Counted from the stretch's first letter, positions 14,974 through 23,051 are shown. The stretch is 26,599 nt of DNA from an uncultured Bacteroidota bacterium (GCA_900545215.1 UQXW01000031.1:1-26599); one strand, 5' to 3'. The notes: generated from the sequence alone by a model not told the origin. Program-made: numbers and translations.

Positions 14974-16623
14974 TTAGAATTTACTCCATTTGCTCCACAT
15001 TCCAAAGACAAAGATAATTCCAACAAATGCTCCTGCAACACCACCTGCAATAGCACCAACAATCGAACCAATAGCACCCAAAATAAGCCATATAATACAC
15101 CCCTTGTCCAAACCTGAACGTGATGAACTATTATTACTCGTTGATGTTGTGCTTGCTGACAAACTATTGCGTGTTGTAGAAGTAGTTGTTTGGGTAGTAT
15201 TTTTTTGCAAAGACGGTCTCGGTATATAGGTCGATGTTACAATCCCTAATTTGTCACATAATTCCTTTAGTATGGACCGATTCTCTTTATACCTATTGTT
15301 CTTATAATCACTTTCCATATCAAAGCCATCCATTATTCTAGTGGCTTTCCATGCTTCTTCCAATACAGATTTTACATGAGAAATTCCAAGAATGGCTGCT
15401 AATGCAGCATTTGGGTCGTCTTTGTCTGCACTAAATATAGATTGCGCCTCGTTAACCTCGGCGATAATATTACTTAGAGCGTTCCCTACTACTCGTGTTG
15501 AAATTTTTAGATAATATTCATTTGACCCACCGAGTTTTGTCTTCATCGATTGAAGATGAGGTCTTGTATTATTCAGCAATGTAACGGCATGGATTATTTT
15601 GTCCGGTAATTCACAGAATTTCTTCAATTCCTCGTGTATAGCTCTATCCTCTGCAAAAACCTCAGATGGTGGTAGGTTATCAATAATCTTTTGAAGTATA
15701 TCAACATTTTCCTTACATCTGTCTGTTGCCATTTTGCCGACAACTATGGACAGGGCATAACGTTGAAGTTTCATGGCATTACGAGGTGCGTCAGCTGCCT
15801 CCGAATCATTAAAATAGTCGATTCCACATTGGAGAATTGTCAGACCGAGTTTGTCTGCTATCATTTGATATTGCACATCGGTTGTCGGCAAAAATGCTTT
15901 TAGTTGAGGTAAAAGTTGCTGAGCCTGCTTCATCAATTTAACTCCGGCATTGTAACGAGCCGTTATGCCTTTACCTCTTGTCGCCTCTGCTACACCTATT
16001 GCTGATTGAATGTCGTTTATTATAGGTTTTATTGTTTTTTCTCCAATCTGTCTTCTCCAATCCTCATTGGTTATGTGCGGAAGAATAATATTTGCCCCTA
16101 CCTCATCACACAAAGTATCCAAGAAAACATTTTCCGCTTCAGACGGGGTTACCGCAGTATCACTTCCAAGTACAAGTGTTATAAATTGTTGAACAAAATC
16201 GGTATATAGTTTCTGCGACAACAAAAAGACTTGTGAATAATCCTCTCTGATACATGCACAAATAATCCTATTCTGCAACGAAGAAACAGAGTCTTTCTTT
16301 TCCCAAATACTTATTGCATCATCAACATTTCCTGCAAAAAGATGCTTGAAAGCTATTTCATCCAAAGGAGAACTGTTCACAAACCAAAATTCCGCATACT
16401 TCATTTGCTCTATTGGCAAACTCAGTTTCGTTTCCGCAATAGCTATATTTTCAGTTGTACGTACAAGATGCGGTAACAAATCCGGCAAATCCAAAGGATA
16501 GCTTATCTGCTTACCGACTTTAAGAAAAGCTTTTAACTTCGTCAAGTTTGCCACTCGTTCCTTGGTCGAAGAATTTGTGAAGACTCCAAGTAAACGATAT
16601 GGATTTTCGCCTATTATTTTCAT
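14974..16623 (-). CDS. J-like N-terminal domain protein with C-terminal membrane segments
   Basis: A 549-residue protein, first gene of the cluster. The N-terminus ENPYRLLGVFTNSSTKERVA resembles helix I and the start of helix II of a J domain (xYYxxLGVxxxAsxxEI). The HPD motif needed to stimulate Hsp70 is missing, with YPLDL at about that place. The middle (about 60-450) is helical, with no recognised family. Residues about 465-500 are a Ser/Thr/Asn-rich linker. Residues 505-541 are strongly hydrophobic and glycine-rich (IIWLILGAIGSIVGAIAGGV), giving one or two membrane helices, with a cytoplasm-style WSKWSKF end. Acting as a partner of the Hsp70 encoded two genes on is an inference from N-terminal resemblance and position. 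Confidence 0.65.
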   Translation of the reverse strand: MKIIGENPYRLLGVFTNSSTKERVANLTKLKAFLKVGKQISYPLDLPDLLPHLVRTTENIAIAETKLSLPIEQMKYAEFWFVNSSPLDEIAFKHLFAGNVDDAISIWEKKDSVSSLQNRIICACIREDYSQVFLLSQKLYTDFVQQFITLVLGSDTAVTPSEAENVFLDTLCDEVGANIILPHITNEDWRRQIGEKTIKPIINDIQSAIGVAEATRGKGITARYNAGVKLMKQAQQLLPQLKAFLPTTDVQYQMIADKLGLTILQCGIDYFNDSEAADAPRNAMKLQRYALSIVVGKMATDRCKENVDILQKIIDNLPPSEVFAEDRAIHEELKKFCELPDKIIHAVTLLNNTRPHLQSMKTKLGGSNEYYLKISTRVVGNALSNIIAEVNEAQSIFSADKDDPNAALAAILGISHVKSVLEEAWKATRIMDGFDMESDYKNNRYKENRSILKELCDKLGIVTSTYIPRPSLQKNTTQTTTSTTRNSLSASTTSTSNNSSSRSGLDKGCIIWLILGAIGSIVGAIAGGVAGAFVGIIFVFGMWSKWSKF

Positions 16624-16628
16624 GCCGA

Positions 16629-16643
16629 CTTACAAAATGTCAG
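16629..16643 (-). promoter_or_regulatory. Imperfect CTGACA-type inverted repeat before the chaperone cluster
   Basis: The minus strand reads CTGACATTTTGTAAG, ending 6 nt before ATG 16623. It has the same core as the perfect CTGACAAATTGTCAG upstream of dnaK (23073-23087), with one outer mismatch and a mismatched centre. It may be a shared operator, but its position inside the leader makes this uncertain. Confidence 0.3.
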
Positions 16644-16689
16644 TCGACTCCTATTCTGACTCTACATTATTTGATATATACCACACACG

Positions 16690-17012
16690 AAAAAAGCGTG
16701 GAGTCGATTCTGTTACTCGTCCCACAGCGTAGAGGCCTTCACAATGCCCGAATTGTCGAAACGAGCAACGCCGAAAGCCCCACGCTGATGTAAGTATTAA
16801 ATAACTCCAACAAGAAAGCAATTTTACTTTCAAACAGAACTCATACATACATCCCATGAGGCGTCCCCGTTGCTTTGTTTTTGACAATTCATCTTAGAAG
16901 TTTGTGAAGTTTCTACGCTGTCAAAACCAAAGCGTACAGTTACGCCTTTTACGTATATGCGTCTTCATTTCGACCATATTCCCACCCATTGGGGCTTTCG
17001 GTTGAATTAAGA
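16690..17012 (-). ncRNA. Candidate structured leader or small RNA upstream of the chaperone cluster
   Basis: About 320 nt follow a strong promoter and end in a T6 run. Complementary segments (plus coordinates) are dense: 16872-16886 with 16919-16933 (14 of 15 bp); 16778-16786 with 16695-16703 directly before the T-run; 16712-16720 with 16761-16769; 16741-16745 with 16752-16756; 16724-16732 with 16913-16921; 16771-16781 with 16991-17001 (11 bp perfect); and hairpins at 16931-16944, 16823-16840 and 16840-16860. No credible ORF is present. The 16771-16781 helix and the helix before the T-run share bases, so both cannot form at once, as in an attenuator. Short strings recall tmRNA (GACAGCG, GGACGAG, TCGACTCC), but no T-arm, tag frame or CCA end is seen. 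It could be an independent RNA or the operon leader. Confidence 0.45.
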
Positions 17013-17016
17013 CGGT

Positions 17017-17047
17017 GCAAAGATAATATTTTTCTGAAACAATGCAA
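17017..17047 (-). promoter_or_regulatory. Promoter of the structured RNA / chaperone cluster
   Basis: On the minus strand, TTGC (17047-17044) is separated by 18 nt from TATCTTTGC (17025-17017). Both elements and the spacing fit the Bacteroidota primary-sigma promoter. No other convincing -7 box lies between here and ATG 16623, so this may drive both the RNA and, by readthrough, the five genes. Confidence 0.6.
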
Positions 17048-17224
17048 GGCTTATAAGAAGAATAAGTAAAGTATTTACTACCGACTGCAGATATATCGAA
17101 CCATGGCATGGCAACATATACCAATCCCGCATACTTGTTTTCCGTGAATAAGGGTTCAACATATTCTTTCTTATCTTGTAATAATCCGGAAGCTGAAATG
17201 TCAAATCGGAAAAGTATAACGGAT

Positions 17225-18124
17225 ATGGGACATCATGAACATTCGCACGCATCTCACATAGATGGAAATTTGAACAAGACATTCATCATAGCCATTTGCC
17301 TCAATCTCGCTTTCGTTGCTGTGGAAGCCACAATCGGTTGGGTTCAGGGTGCGTTGGCTTTGCTCTCCGATGCAGGGCATAACCTTTTGGACGTCTTTTC
17401 CCTCCTGCTCGCACTGCTCGCATTCCGTCTTTCTGCAAAAGCGGCGACCAAACACTTCACTTACGGAGGAAAGAAAGCCACTATTCTTATTTCTTTGCTT
17501 AATGCAATCCTGCTTCTCGGAGCCGTAATAGTAATTGTTATCGAAAGTATAGAGAAGATTACCGACCCTGTTCCGGTGAATGGTGTTGCCATAAGCTGGA
17601 CGGCAGGCGTGGGAATAGTTGTAAACGGCTTGACAACGGTTATGTTGATGAAAAAGCAAAGCCATGACTTGAATGTGAAAGGTGCTTTTCTGCACATGCT
17701 TGCAGACACATTGGTTTCTGTCGGAGTTGTCATAAGCGGAATTATCATCGTCTTCACAGGAAACACCCTCATAGACCCTATCATAAGCATTGTCATTGCA
17801 GGCGTTATACTCTTCTCGACATGGCATTTGCTCGAAGAAAGTCTGAAAATGGCATTGGACGGCACTCCGAGCAACATCGATATCGATAAGGTGCAAAAAG
17901 AGATATTGGCAATACCATACGTGGAAAGCCTCCATCACCTTCACATCTGGGCAATCAGCACAACGGAAACGGCTCTTACCGCACACATCGTTCTGAATAA
18001 CATCTCAAAGTCTCAAAGCGTCAAACAAGAGATAAGGCACAAACTCGCCTCGTCGGGCATCACCCATTGCACGCTTGAAACCGAAGCTGCAACCGACGAT
18101 TGCGAAAACAAACTCTGCCGATAA
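17225..18124 (+). CDS. Cation diffusion facilitator, zinc/cadmium/cobalt exporter (CzcD/ZitB-like)
   Basis: A 299-residue inner-membrane metal/proton antiporter of the CDF family. The His-rich N-terminus (MGHHEHSHASH) precedes six transmembrane helices. Metal-site motifs are SDAGHNLLD in TM2 and HMLADTLVS in TM5 (HxxxD), the His/Asp set typical of zinc transporters. The cytoplasmic C-terminal domain (VESLHHLHIWAIS ... LTAHIVL) is complete. ATG 17225 is chosen to place the His-rich tail at the N-terminus; ATG 17198 adds nine residues and is possible. The frame also reaches ATG 17108, but that stretch is unlike the family. A weak TATCTTG at 17172-17178 could be the -7 box. It is divergent from the chaperone cluster; no metal regulator was seen nearby. 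Confidence 0.9.
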   Translation: MGHHEHSHASHIDGNLNKTFIIAICLNLAFVAVEATIGWVQGALALLSDAGHNLLDVFSLLLALLAFRLSAKAATKHFTYGGKKATILISLLNAILLLGAVIVIVIESIEKITDPVPVNGVAISWTAGVGIVVNGLTTVMLMKKQSHDLNVKGAFLHMLADTLVSVGVVISGIIIVFTGNTLIDPIISIVIAGVILFSTWHLLEESLKMALDGTPSNIDIDKVQKEILAIPYVESLHHLHIWAISTTETALTAHIVLNNISKSQSVKQEIRHKLASSGITHCTLETEAATDDCENKLCR

Positions 18125-18496
18125 GCAGAATCACGAAAAATCGCATACATTTATCCGATAATCAAAGGACGTATGGTATGTGCAAATTCAAGATAGAACT
18201 GCACGTCCATAGGTACATCGCATTTTAGCAATTCAAAGCAGTACCTCCATGTCAAAATGTGAGACGATGTCTCACATTTTGGAAACACAAGATAGAGTTT
18301 TCGTATATATGTAAGGTTGGAACGACCAAACCCGCGACCTCTCAGCCGCGTCAAGTCTTTGTATAAGTATGAAAGTTTTACCTATCAACGATATTTTTCT
18401 TACTTTCACGGAATTTTTCGAGGAGCGATTGTAACATTTCATGGTTTTTCACGACTTACAATCGGGAACAATCAGAAAGGAAACTTCATTTGCACA
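18125..18496. other. Intergenic region before the ECF sigma gene
   Basis: 372 bp without a supported gene. The palindrome at 18254-18280 is the main feature. TTCATTTGC at 18485-18493 is a near match to a -7 box, but it sits 4 nt before the sigma ATG and would make the mRNA nearly leaderless. A reading frame open from 18317 continues into the sigma gene, but its extra 60 residues do not look like a sigma factor. Confidence 0.5.
18254..18280. repeat. 12-bp perfect palindrome with 3-nt centre
   Basis: AAAATGTGAGAC (18254-18265), GAT, then GTCTCACATTTT (18269-18280). It ends in a T4 run on either strand, so it may act as a weak bidirectional terminator for the upstream exporter gene. Its symmetry would also suit a dimeric repressor. 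Confidence 0.7.
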
Positions 18497-18982
18497 ATGA
18501 CAACCGAGACATTCAAACTACAAATCGTCAAACTACAACCGAAATTGCAGGCTTTCGCAATGCGTATTCTGCAAGATGAGTTCTTGGCCGAGGATATTAC
18601 GCAGGAGGTGTTTGCTTTTCTGTGGCAGAATGTTCACAAACTCGACCTGATTGACAATTTGGAAGCGTACAGCATAAGCATTTGCAAATGCAGGTGTATA
18701 GACAATTTGCGAAAAAGGCAGAAATGTGTGTCTGAAAGCGTGGTTTCGATGTCTTCTTATTACGTTGAGGCGGAAGATAACGAGGATTTATGCAAGAAAA
18801 TGCTCGAATTGTTGGAGCGACTGCCCGCAAGGCAACGGGACATTCTAAAAAAGAAATATTTGGAAGCAAAACATACCAAAGAAATCGTGGAAGAGATGAA
18901 CATGAGCGAGGCGAATGTGAGAACGAATATTTCACGGGCATACGCCAGACTCAGGGAAATGATGAATAATATAAACCTTTAA
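18497..18982 (+). CDS. ECF-type RNA polymerase sigma factor
   Basis: 161 residues, a normal length for an ECF sigma factor. Region 2 spans about 12-75, with LAEDITQEVFAFLWQN (the conserved DxxQexF helix) and DNLRKR. Region 4 spans about 108-158, with LPARQRDILKKKYLEAKHTKEIVEEMNMSEANVRTNISRAYARLRE as the HTH (over 20 residues in the window; key residues LP, R, T and the NVRTNISRA recognition helix). ATG 18497 is chosen because homology begins there. The gene lies 11 nt before a membrane protein that is probably its anti-sigma factor, and the third gene encodes a cell-surface protein that may be its signal source or target. Confidence 0.88.
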   Translation: MTTETFKLQIVKLQPKLQAFAMRILQDEFLAEDITQEVFAFLWQNVHKLDLIDNLEAYSISICKCRCIDNLRKRQKCVSESVVSMSSYYVEAEDNEDLCKKMLELLERLPARQRDILKKKYLEAKHTKEIVEEMNMSEANVRTNISRAYARLREMMNNINL

Positions 18983-18993
18983 TCTGTTGAAAC

Positions 18994-19776
18994 ATGGAAA
19001 AAGAGAAACGTTTCAAGGAATTATTGTTTCGCTTCTATCAGGGGGCGACTTCGGAAGAGGAGGAAACGGAATTGTTTGCCCTTTTTACCGAAGAGGAGAT
19101 TGCAAAGAACGAGAAATACTCGGAGGATATGGCTTTGCTGCATGGTCTTGCCGCTCTGAAAACGCATGAGAAGAATATCAAGAGACAGGAAAAGATATTG
19201 AAAACCATAGATGACAGCAACAGGCGAAAGAAACGGATAAGTCTTATATTGTTTCAAGCGACGGGAATGGCTGTTGCCGCCTGCATTGCAGCGTTTTTGT
19301 TTTTGAAAACGCCGATAAACGACACGCATGATAAGCCTGCCGAGAAACAGGTGGCAACCTTGCCAAGCGTTACGGGCAAGTGTGAAAATATTCCGCCGAA
19401 AGAAAAAATCAAAATGGCGTTTCATAAAAATGAAACGCCGTTTGACGGCAACGAAACGAAGAGGCATCAAACCCAAGTTCAAGAACCGGAAAAGGAATGT
19501 GCGGAACAGGCTTGCGAAGTTCAAGAGGTTGCCGTGAATATGCCTGATTCCATACCTGCACAGATTGTTCCGGATGCTCCGAAAGAACAGATTGCAGAAC
19601 AAATATACCAACCGTCCCTAACGGAAGAACGGGTGGTGAGGATAGAGAGCGACAGGCTGATAAAATATAAAAGACACAGAATGATACGCTTTGAAAACAT
19701 CGATGACAGAGCGTCGAACCTGTATCCGTTCACGCTCCCGATGGGACGCACACACCTCAGCGAAAAGAAGAAATAG
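18994..19776 (+). CDS. Probable single-pass membrane anti-sigma factor
   Basis: 260 residues. The cytoplasmic N-terminus (1-80) is charged and helical (FKELLFRFYQGATSEEEETELFALF), as in Bacteroidota anti-sigma factors, whose N-terminus often reads 'xxLLxxFxxGxxSxEEExxL'. One transmembrane segment lies at about 83-105 (ISLILFQATGMAVAACIAAFLFL). The remaining 155 residues are predicted periplasmic, disordered and Pro/Glu-rich. No FecR domain is present, so this is not a classical FecR-type transducer. It is tightly coupled to the sigma gene (11 nt) and followed after 22 nt by the frameshifted surface gene. The function is inferred from position and topology. Confidence 0.7.
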   Translation: MEKEKRFKELLFRFYQGATSEEEETELFALFTEEEIAKNEKYSEDMALLHGLAALKTHEKNIKRQEKILKTIDDSNRRKKRISLILFQATGMAVAACIAAFLFLKTPINDTHDKPAEKQVATLPSVTGKCENIPPKEKIKMAFHKNETPFDGNETKRHQTQVQEPEKECAEQACEVQEVAVNMPDSIPAQIVPDAPKEQIAEQIYQPSLTEERVVRIESDRLIKYKRHRMIRFENIDDRASNLYPFTLPMGRTHLSEKKK

Positions 19777-19798
19777 AAATATCAAAATACAATACATT

Positions 19799-20957
19799 AT
19801 GAAAAAGCCATTATTACTTGCTGTTCTTGCAGCCATGTCCCTTTGTGTCTTTGCTCAAAACCGGACGCGTTACGTTTTGTACCAACCCATAGAGGAGGAC
19901 TATGAGAAACTATACATTTCTTCGTCTTGTAAAGTGAAGCTTATCAAAAGCGACAAAGATTATCTGGAAGTTTCTCTGTACGGAGACAGCACCCTGTCAA
20001 AAAAAATATGCTGGGTGAGAAACGGAAGCTTGAGTTTAATCCATTTCAAGAAACTGTTGAATGATGGAGAAATCACTCTTTACAGCTCAAAACACTTTTC
20101 AAGAATAACCGTCCAAGACAATGCCACGCTCATTGCAGACACCTTGCAAGTAAACATGCAGGAAGCCTCCGTGGATATATCTAAGAACGGGCAAATCAAA
20201 GCAGACAAATTCATCGGTGGCGAATACACTTATCTGTTCATGGCAAACAATGCAACCTTTGAATGTCCTCGATGTCTCGGCAGACAGCGTCCGACTGAAC
20301 ATTGCAAAAACCGCCACGGGCAGCGGAGTGAAACAATTCAAGCAACTGCCCGAGGCTGATTACAGAGCAAGCCCAAGTCTTTCATTCTGGGTAAATAAGG
20401 ACATCGATTTACTCAAAATAGGCAACAAAAAGTACGATAATCCGAGTGTTTCAAACTTACGGTTCGGGCTAAGCTTTCCTGTTGTATATAAACATCCGTT
20501 CGGCAACGGCAATGTATTCACGGCAGGTCTTGAATATAAACTCGACCTCAGACTTTTGTTCAATGAGGTGAAATATGAAGAAGGAGACTTTACGTTTTCA
20601 GATAATGCCGACGGTCGCAGAACGCAACAATACATACTAAGTCGCAGTCTGTTGCTTCCTGTGAAGTATACAATAAACATCAAAGACGGATTATACCGAT
20701 TTTCATTAGGATTGACATTCGGAAGAGTATTGAAAAGCAATCTATACAGCCTGAGCATAAATCAGAACAACAAATTCGATTTCGCCAAGACAAAAATCGA
20801 CAATCTCAATCCTTGGAAGATAGAAGCCAATATCGGTTTTACAGAACGTTTTTTCATCGGTGCCAATTTGGAACTTTTTGCCAACATTCTGCCAATGTAC
20901 AAAAGCGGAACAAAGGGCGAAGACATCAGAGAAATAGGGTTGAGGCTTAACTTTTAG
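19799..20957 (+). pseudogene. GIN-domain plus beta-barrel surface protein split by a +1 frameshift
   Basis: The frame from ATG 19799 begins with a signal peptide (MKKPLLLAVLAAMSLCVFAQ) and a repetitive beta segment of the GIN/DUF2807 type (SRITVQDNATLIADTLQVN, SVDISKNGQIKADKF), reaching about 20265. It then runs out of register and stops at 20359. The other frame, open from 20217 to 20957, supplies the continuation LDVSADSVRLNIAKTATGSG and a C-terminal region of amphipathic strands ending in F (GLRLNF), as in outer-membrane beta-barrels. Removing one base from TGTCCTCGATG near 20269 would give the sensible join NATFECLDVSADS and a single protein of about 385 residues. It is the third gene of the sigma operon. 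Either it is broken, is expressed by programmed +1 slippage, or the base is a sequence error. Confidence 0.7.
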
Positions 20958-20998
20958 CAATGCCGGAACTTGATACATGGAGAATTCGACAAACAAAA

Positions 20999-21040
20999 AA
21001 TGCGTGCGACTAATCAAAGTCGCACGCATTGGTTTATTTT
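20999..21040. terminator. Bidirectional terminator between the surface gene and dnaK
   Basis: AATGCGTGCGACT (20999-21011) pairs perfectly with AGTCGCACGCATT (21018-21030) around a 6-nt loop. It is preceded by an A-rich run and followed by GGTTTATTTT, so it suits both convergent genes. Confidence 0.8.
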
Positions 21041-21064
21041 CGGATTGATGTTTCCCTTTCGGGT

Positions 21065-22981
21065 TTATTTCACTTCCTCGAAATCGGTATCGGTAACTTC
21101 ACCGTCCTGATTGTTTCCGCCATGGTTTGCATTGCCTGAACCTTGTTCAGGGTTTGCTCCCTGCTGTTGGTTTGCACCTGCGTTCTGAGAGTACATGTCG
21201 GCAGAGGCTGCTTGGAATACCGTATTCAACTTCTCCATCGCTTTGTCTATTGCCGGAATATTCTTCGACGCATGAGCCTCCTTCAATTCTTTCAAGGCGT
21301 TTTCTATTTCACCTTTCTTATCGGCAGGCAATTTCTCGCCGTTCTCCTTCAAGGCTTTCTCGACTTGGAAAATCATTCCGTCCGCCTGATTGATTTTCTC
21401 TGCTTCTTCCTTCAATTTCTTGTCGGCATCGGCATTTGCTTCGGCTTCGGCTTTCATTCTCTTTATTTCCTCTTCACTCAATCCGCTGGAAGCTTCTATC
21501 CTTATGGATTGTTGCTTATTGGTTGCCTTGTCTTTTGCAGATACATTCAAGATACCGTTGGCGTCTATATCGAATGTTACTTCGATTTGAGGCACTCCTC
21601 TTTGTGCAGGGGGAATTCCATCGAGGATAAACCTGCCTATGGTCTTGTTGTCGGTCGCTCTGGTTCTTTCACCCTGCAATACGTGGATTTCAACGGAAGG
21701 TTGATTATCCTGTGCAGTGGAGAAGACCTGAGTTTTCTTCGTAGGTATGGTAGTGTTTGCCTCTATCAATTTGGTCATCACTCCACCTAAGGTTTCTATA
21801 CCCAAGGATAGCGGCGTAACATCGAGCAACAACACATCTTTTACCTCTCCCGTCAAGACACCGCCTTGTATTGCGGCACCGACTGCAACAACCTCATCGG
21901 GATTAACGCCCTTGGAAGGTGTCTTTCCGAAGAAATCTTCAACTATCTTTTGAACGGCAGGGATACGTGTACTACCACCGACCAAGATTACTTCGTTTAT
22001 CTGGCTCTTATCCAAACCTGCATCAGCCAAGGCTTTCTTACAAGGTTCTATCGTGGCTTTTATCAAGTCATCACAGAGTTGCTCGAATTTCGCTCTCGAC
22101 AATGTGCGTACCAAGTGTTGAGGAACGCCATCGATAGGCATTATATAAGGAAGATTGATTTCCGTTGTGCTTGAAGAAGACAACTCTATTTTTGCTTTTT
22201 CTGCTGCTTCTTTCAAACGTTGTAAAGCCATAGGGTCTTTTCTCAAATCGACGTTGAAGTCTTTTTGAAATTCTTCCGCAAGCCAATCTATGATTCGTTT
22301 ATCGAAATCATCACCTCCCAAGTGAGTATCTCCATTTGTGGATTTCACTTCAAATACTCCGTCTCCCAATTCAAGGATTGAAATATCGAATGTACCGCCA
22401 CCAAGGTCGAATACTGCGATGTGTGCATCTTGATCTTTTTTATCCAATCCGTAAGCCAAAGCTGCCGCTGTCGGTTCGTTGATTATTCTTCTTACCTTCA
22501 AGCCTGCGATTTCTCCGGCTTCCTTGGTGGATTGACGTTGTGCGTCATTGAAGTATGCCGGTACCGTTATAACGGCTTCCGTTACCTCTTGACCCAAGTA
22601 ATCCTCCGCTGTCTTTTTCATCTTTTGCAAGATGATTGCAGAAATTTCCTGTGGAGAATACAATCTTCCCTCGATATCGACACGCGGAGTATTGTTATCG
22701 CCTTTTACAACCTTGTAAGGGACATTGGCAATCTCTCTTTGAACCATATCATAACTCTCACCCATAAATCTCTTTATGGAGTAAACTGTGTTGTGAGGGT
22801 TTGTGATTGCCTGACGCTTTGCAGGGTCGCCCACTTTTCTCTCTCCGGAAGAAATAAATCCCACTACGGAAGGCGTTGTTCTTCTACCTTCGCTGTTTGC
22901 TATCACTATCGGTTCGTTGCCTTCCATTACGGCTACGCAACTGTTCGTTGTACCTAAGTCTATTCCTATTATCTTTCCCAT
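21065..22981 (-). CDS. dnaK: Housekeeping chaperone DnaK (Hsp70)
   Basis: The 638-residue canonical DnaK uses ATP to bind and release unfolded proteins with DnaJ and GrpE. The nucleotide-binding domain starts GIDLGTTNSCV (5-15), with FDLGGGTFDIS and ILVGGSTRIP further on. The linker DVLLLDVTPLSLGIETLGGV and a full substrate-binding domain follow. The C-terminal tail is Gln/Asn/Gly-rich and ends TDTDFEEVK, typical of DnaK. No dnaJ or grpE is adjacent. Regulatory context: a perfect palindrome at 23073-23087 and a sigma-54-like element at 23037-23051 lie upstream on the same strand. It serves as an internal reference for judging how divergent the Hsp70 at 11526-14018 is. Confidence 0.97.
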   Translation of the reverse strand: MGKIIGIDLGTTNSCVAVMEGNEPIVIANSEGRRTTPSVVGFISSGERKVGDPAKRQAITNPHNTVYSIKRFMGESYDMVQREIANVPYKVVKGDNNTPRVDIEGRLYSPQEISAIILQKMKKTAEDYLGQEVTEAVITVPAYFNDAQRQSTKEAGEIAGLKVRRIINEPTAAALAYGLDKKDQDAHIAVFDLGGGTFDISILELGDGVFEVKSTNGDTHLGGDDFDKRIIDWLAEEFQKDFNVDLRKDPMALQRLKEAAEKAKIELSSSSTTEINLPYIMPIDGVPQHLVRTLSRAKFEQLCDDLIKATIEPCKKALADAGLDKSQINEVILVGGSTRIPAVQKIVEDFFGKTPSKGVNPDEVVAVGAAIQGGVLTGEVKDVLLLDVTPLSLGIETLGGVMTKLIEANTTIPTKKTQVFSTAQDNQPSVEIHVLQGERTRATDNKTIGRFILDGIPPAQRGVPQIEVTFDIDANGILNVSAKDKATNKQQSIRIEASSGLSEEEIKRMKAEAEANADADKKLKEEAEKINQADGMIFQVEKALKENGEKLPADKKGEIENALKELKEAHASKNIPAIDKAMEKLNTVFQAASADMYSQNAGANQQQGANPEQGSGNANHGGNNQDGEVTDTDFEEVK

Positions 22982-23036
22982 AACTCTTATGTTTTTATTG
23001 TTCGTTATTTAATTGATTGTTTACACCCTTGGATAT

Positions 23037-23051
23037 TCAACTTCCGTGCCA
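23037..23051 (-). promoter_or_regulatory. Sigma-54-like -24/-12 element upstream of dnaK
   Basis: The minus strand reads TGGCACGGAAGTTGA, close to the sigma-54 consensus TGGCACGnnnnTTGC; the last base of the -12 GC is A. It lies 55 nt before the dnaK ATG. No good TAnnTTTG box is seen nearby. Confidence 0.4.

Noticed and set aside
16695..16786. A 92-nt tRNA-like segment with 8-bp closing helix (selenocysteine tRNA idea)
   Set aside because: The closing helix is there, but no T arm with GTTCRA, no anticodon arm and no CCA can be drawn; it fits better as the 3' domain of a larger RNA.
16690..17012. tmRNA (ssrA)
   Set aside because: Short tmRNA-like strings and a P2-like helix occur, but the conserved T arm, tag reading frame and acceptor pairing are absent.
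17201..17986. 261-codon minus-strand frame opposite the CDF exporter gene
   Set aside because: Antisense shadow; Cys/His-rich translation without any domain, while the plus strand is clearly coding.
18318..18356. tRNA-like fragment on the minus strand (GCTGAGAGGTCGCGGGTTTG)
   Set aside because: Resembles part of a tRNA, but the T stem does not pair and there is no acceptor or D arm; at most a decayed attachment-site relic.
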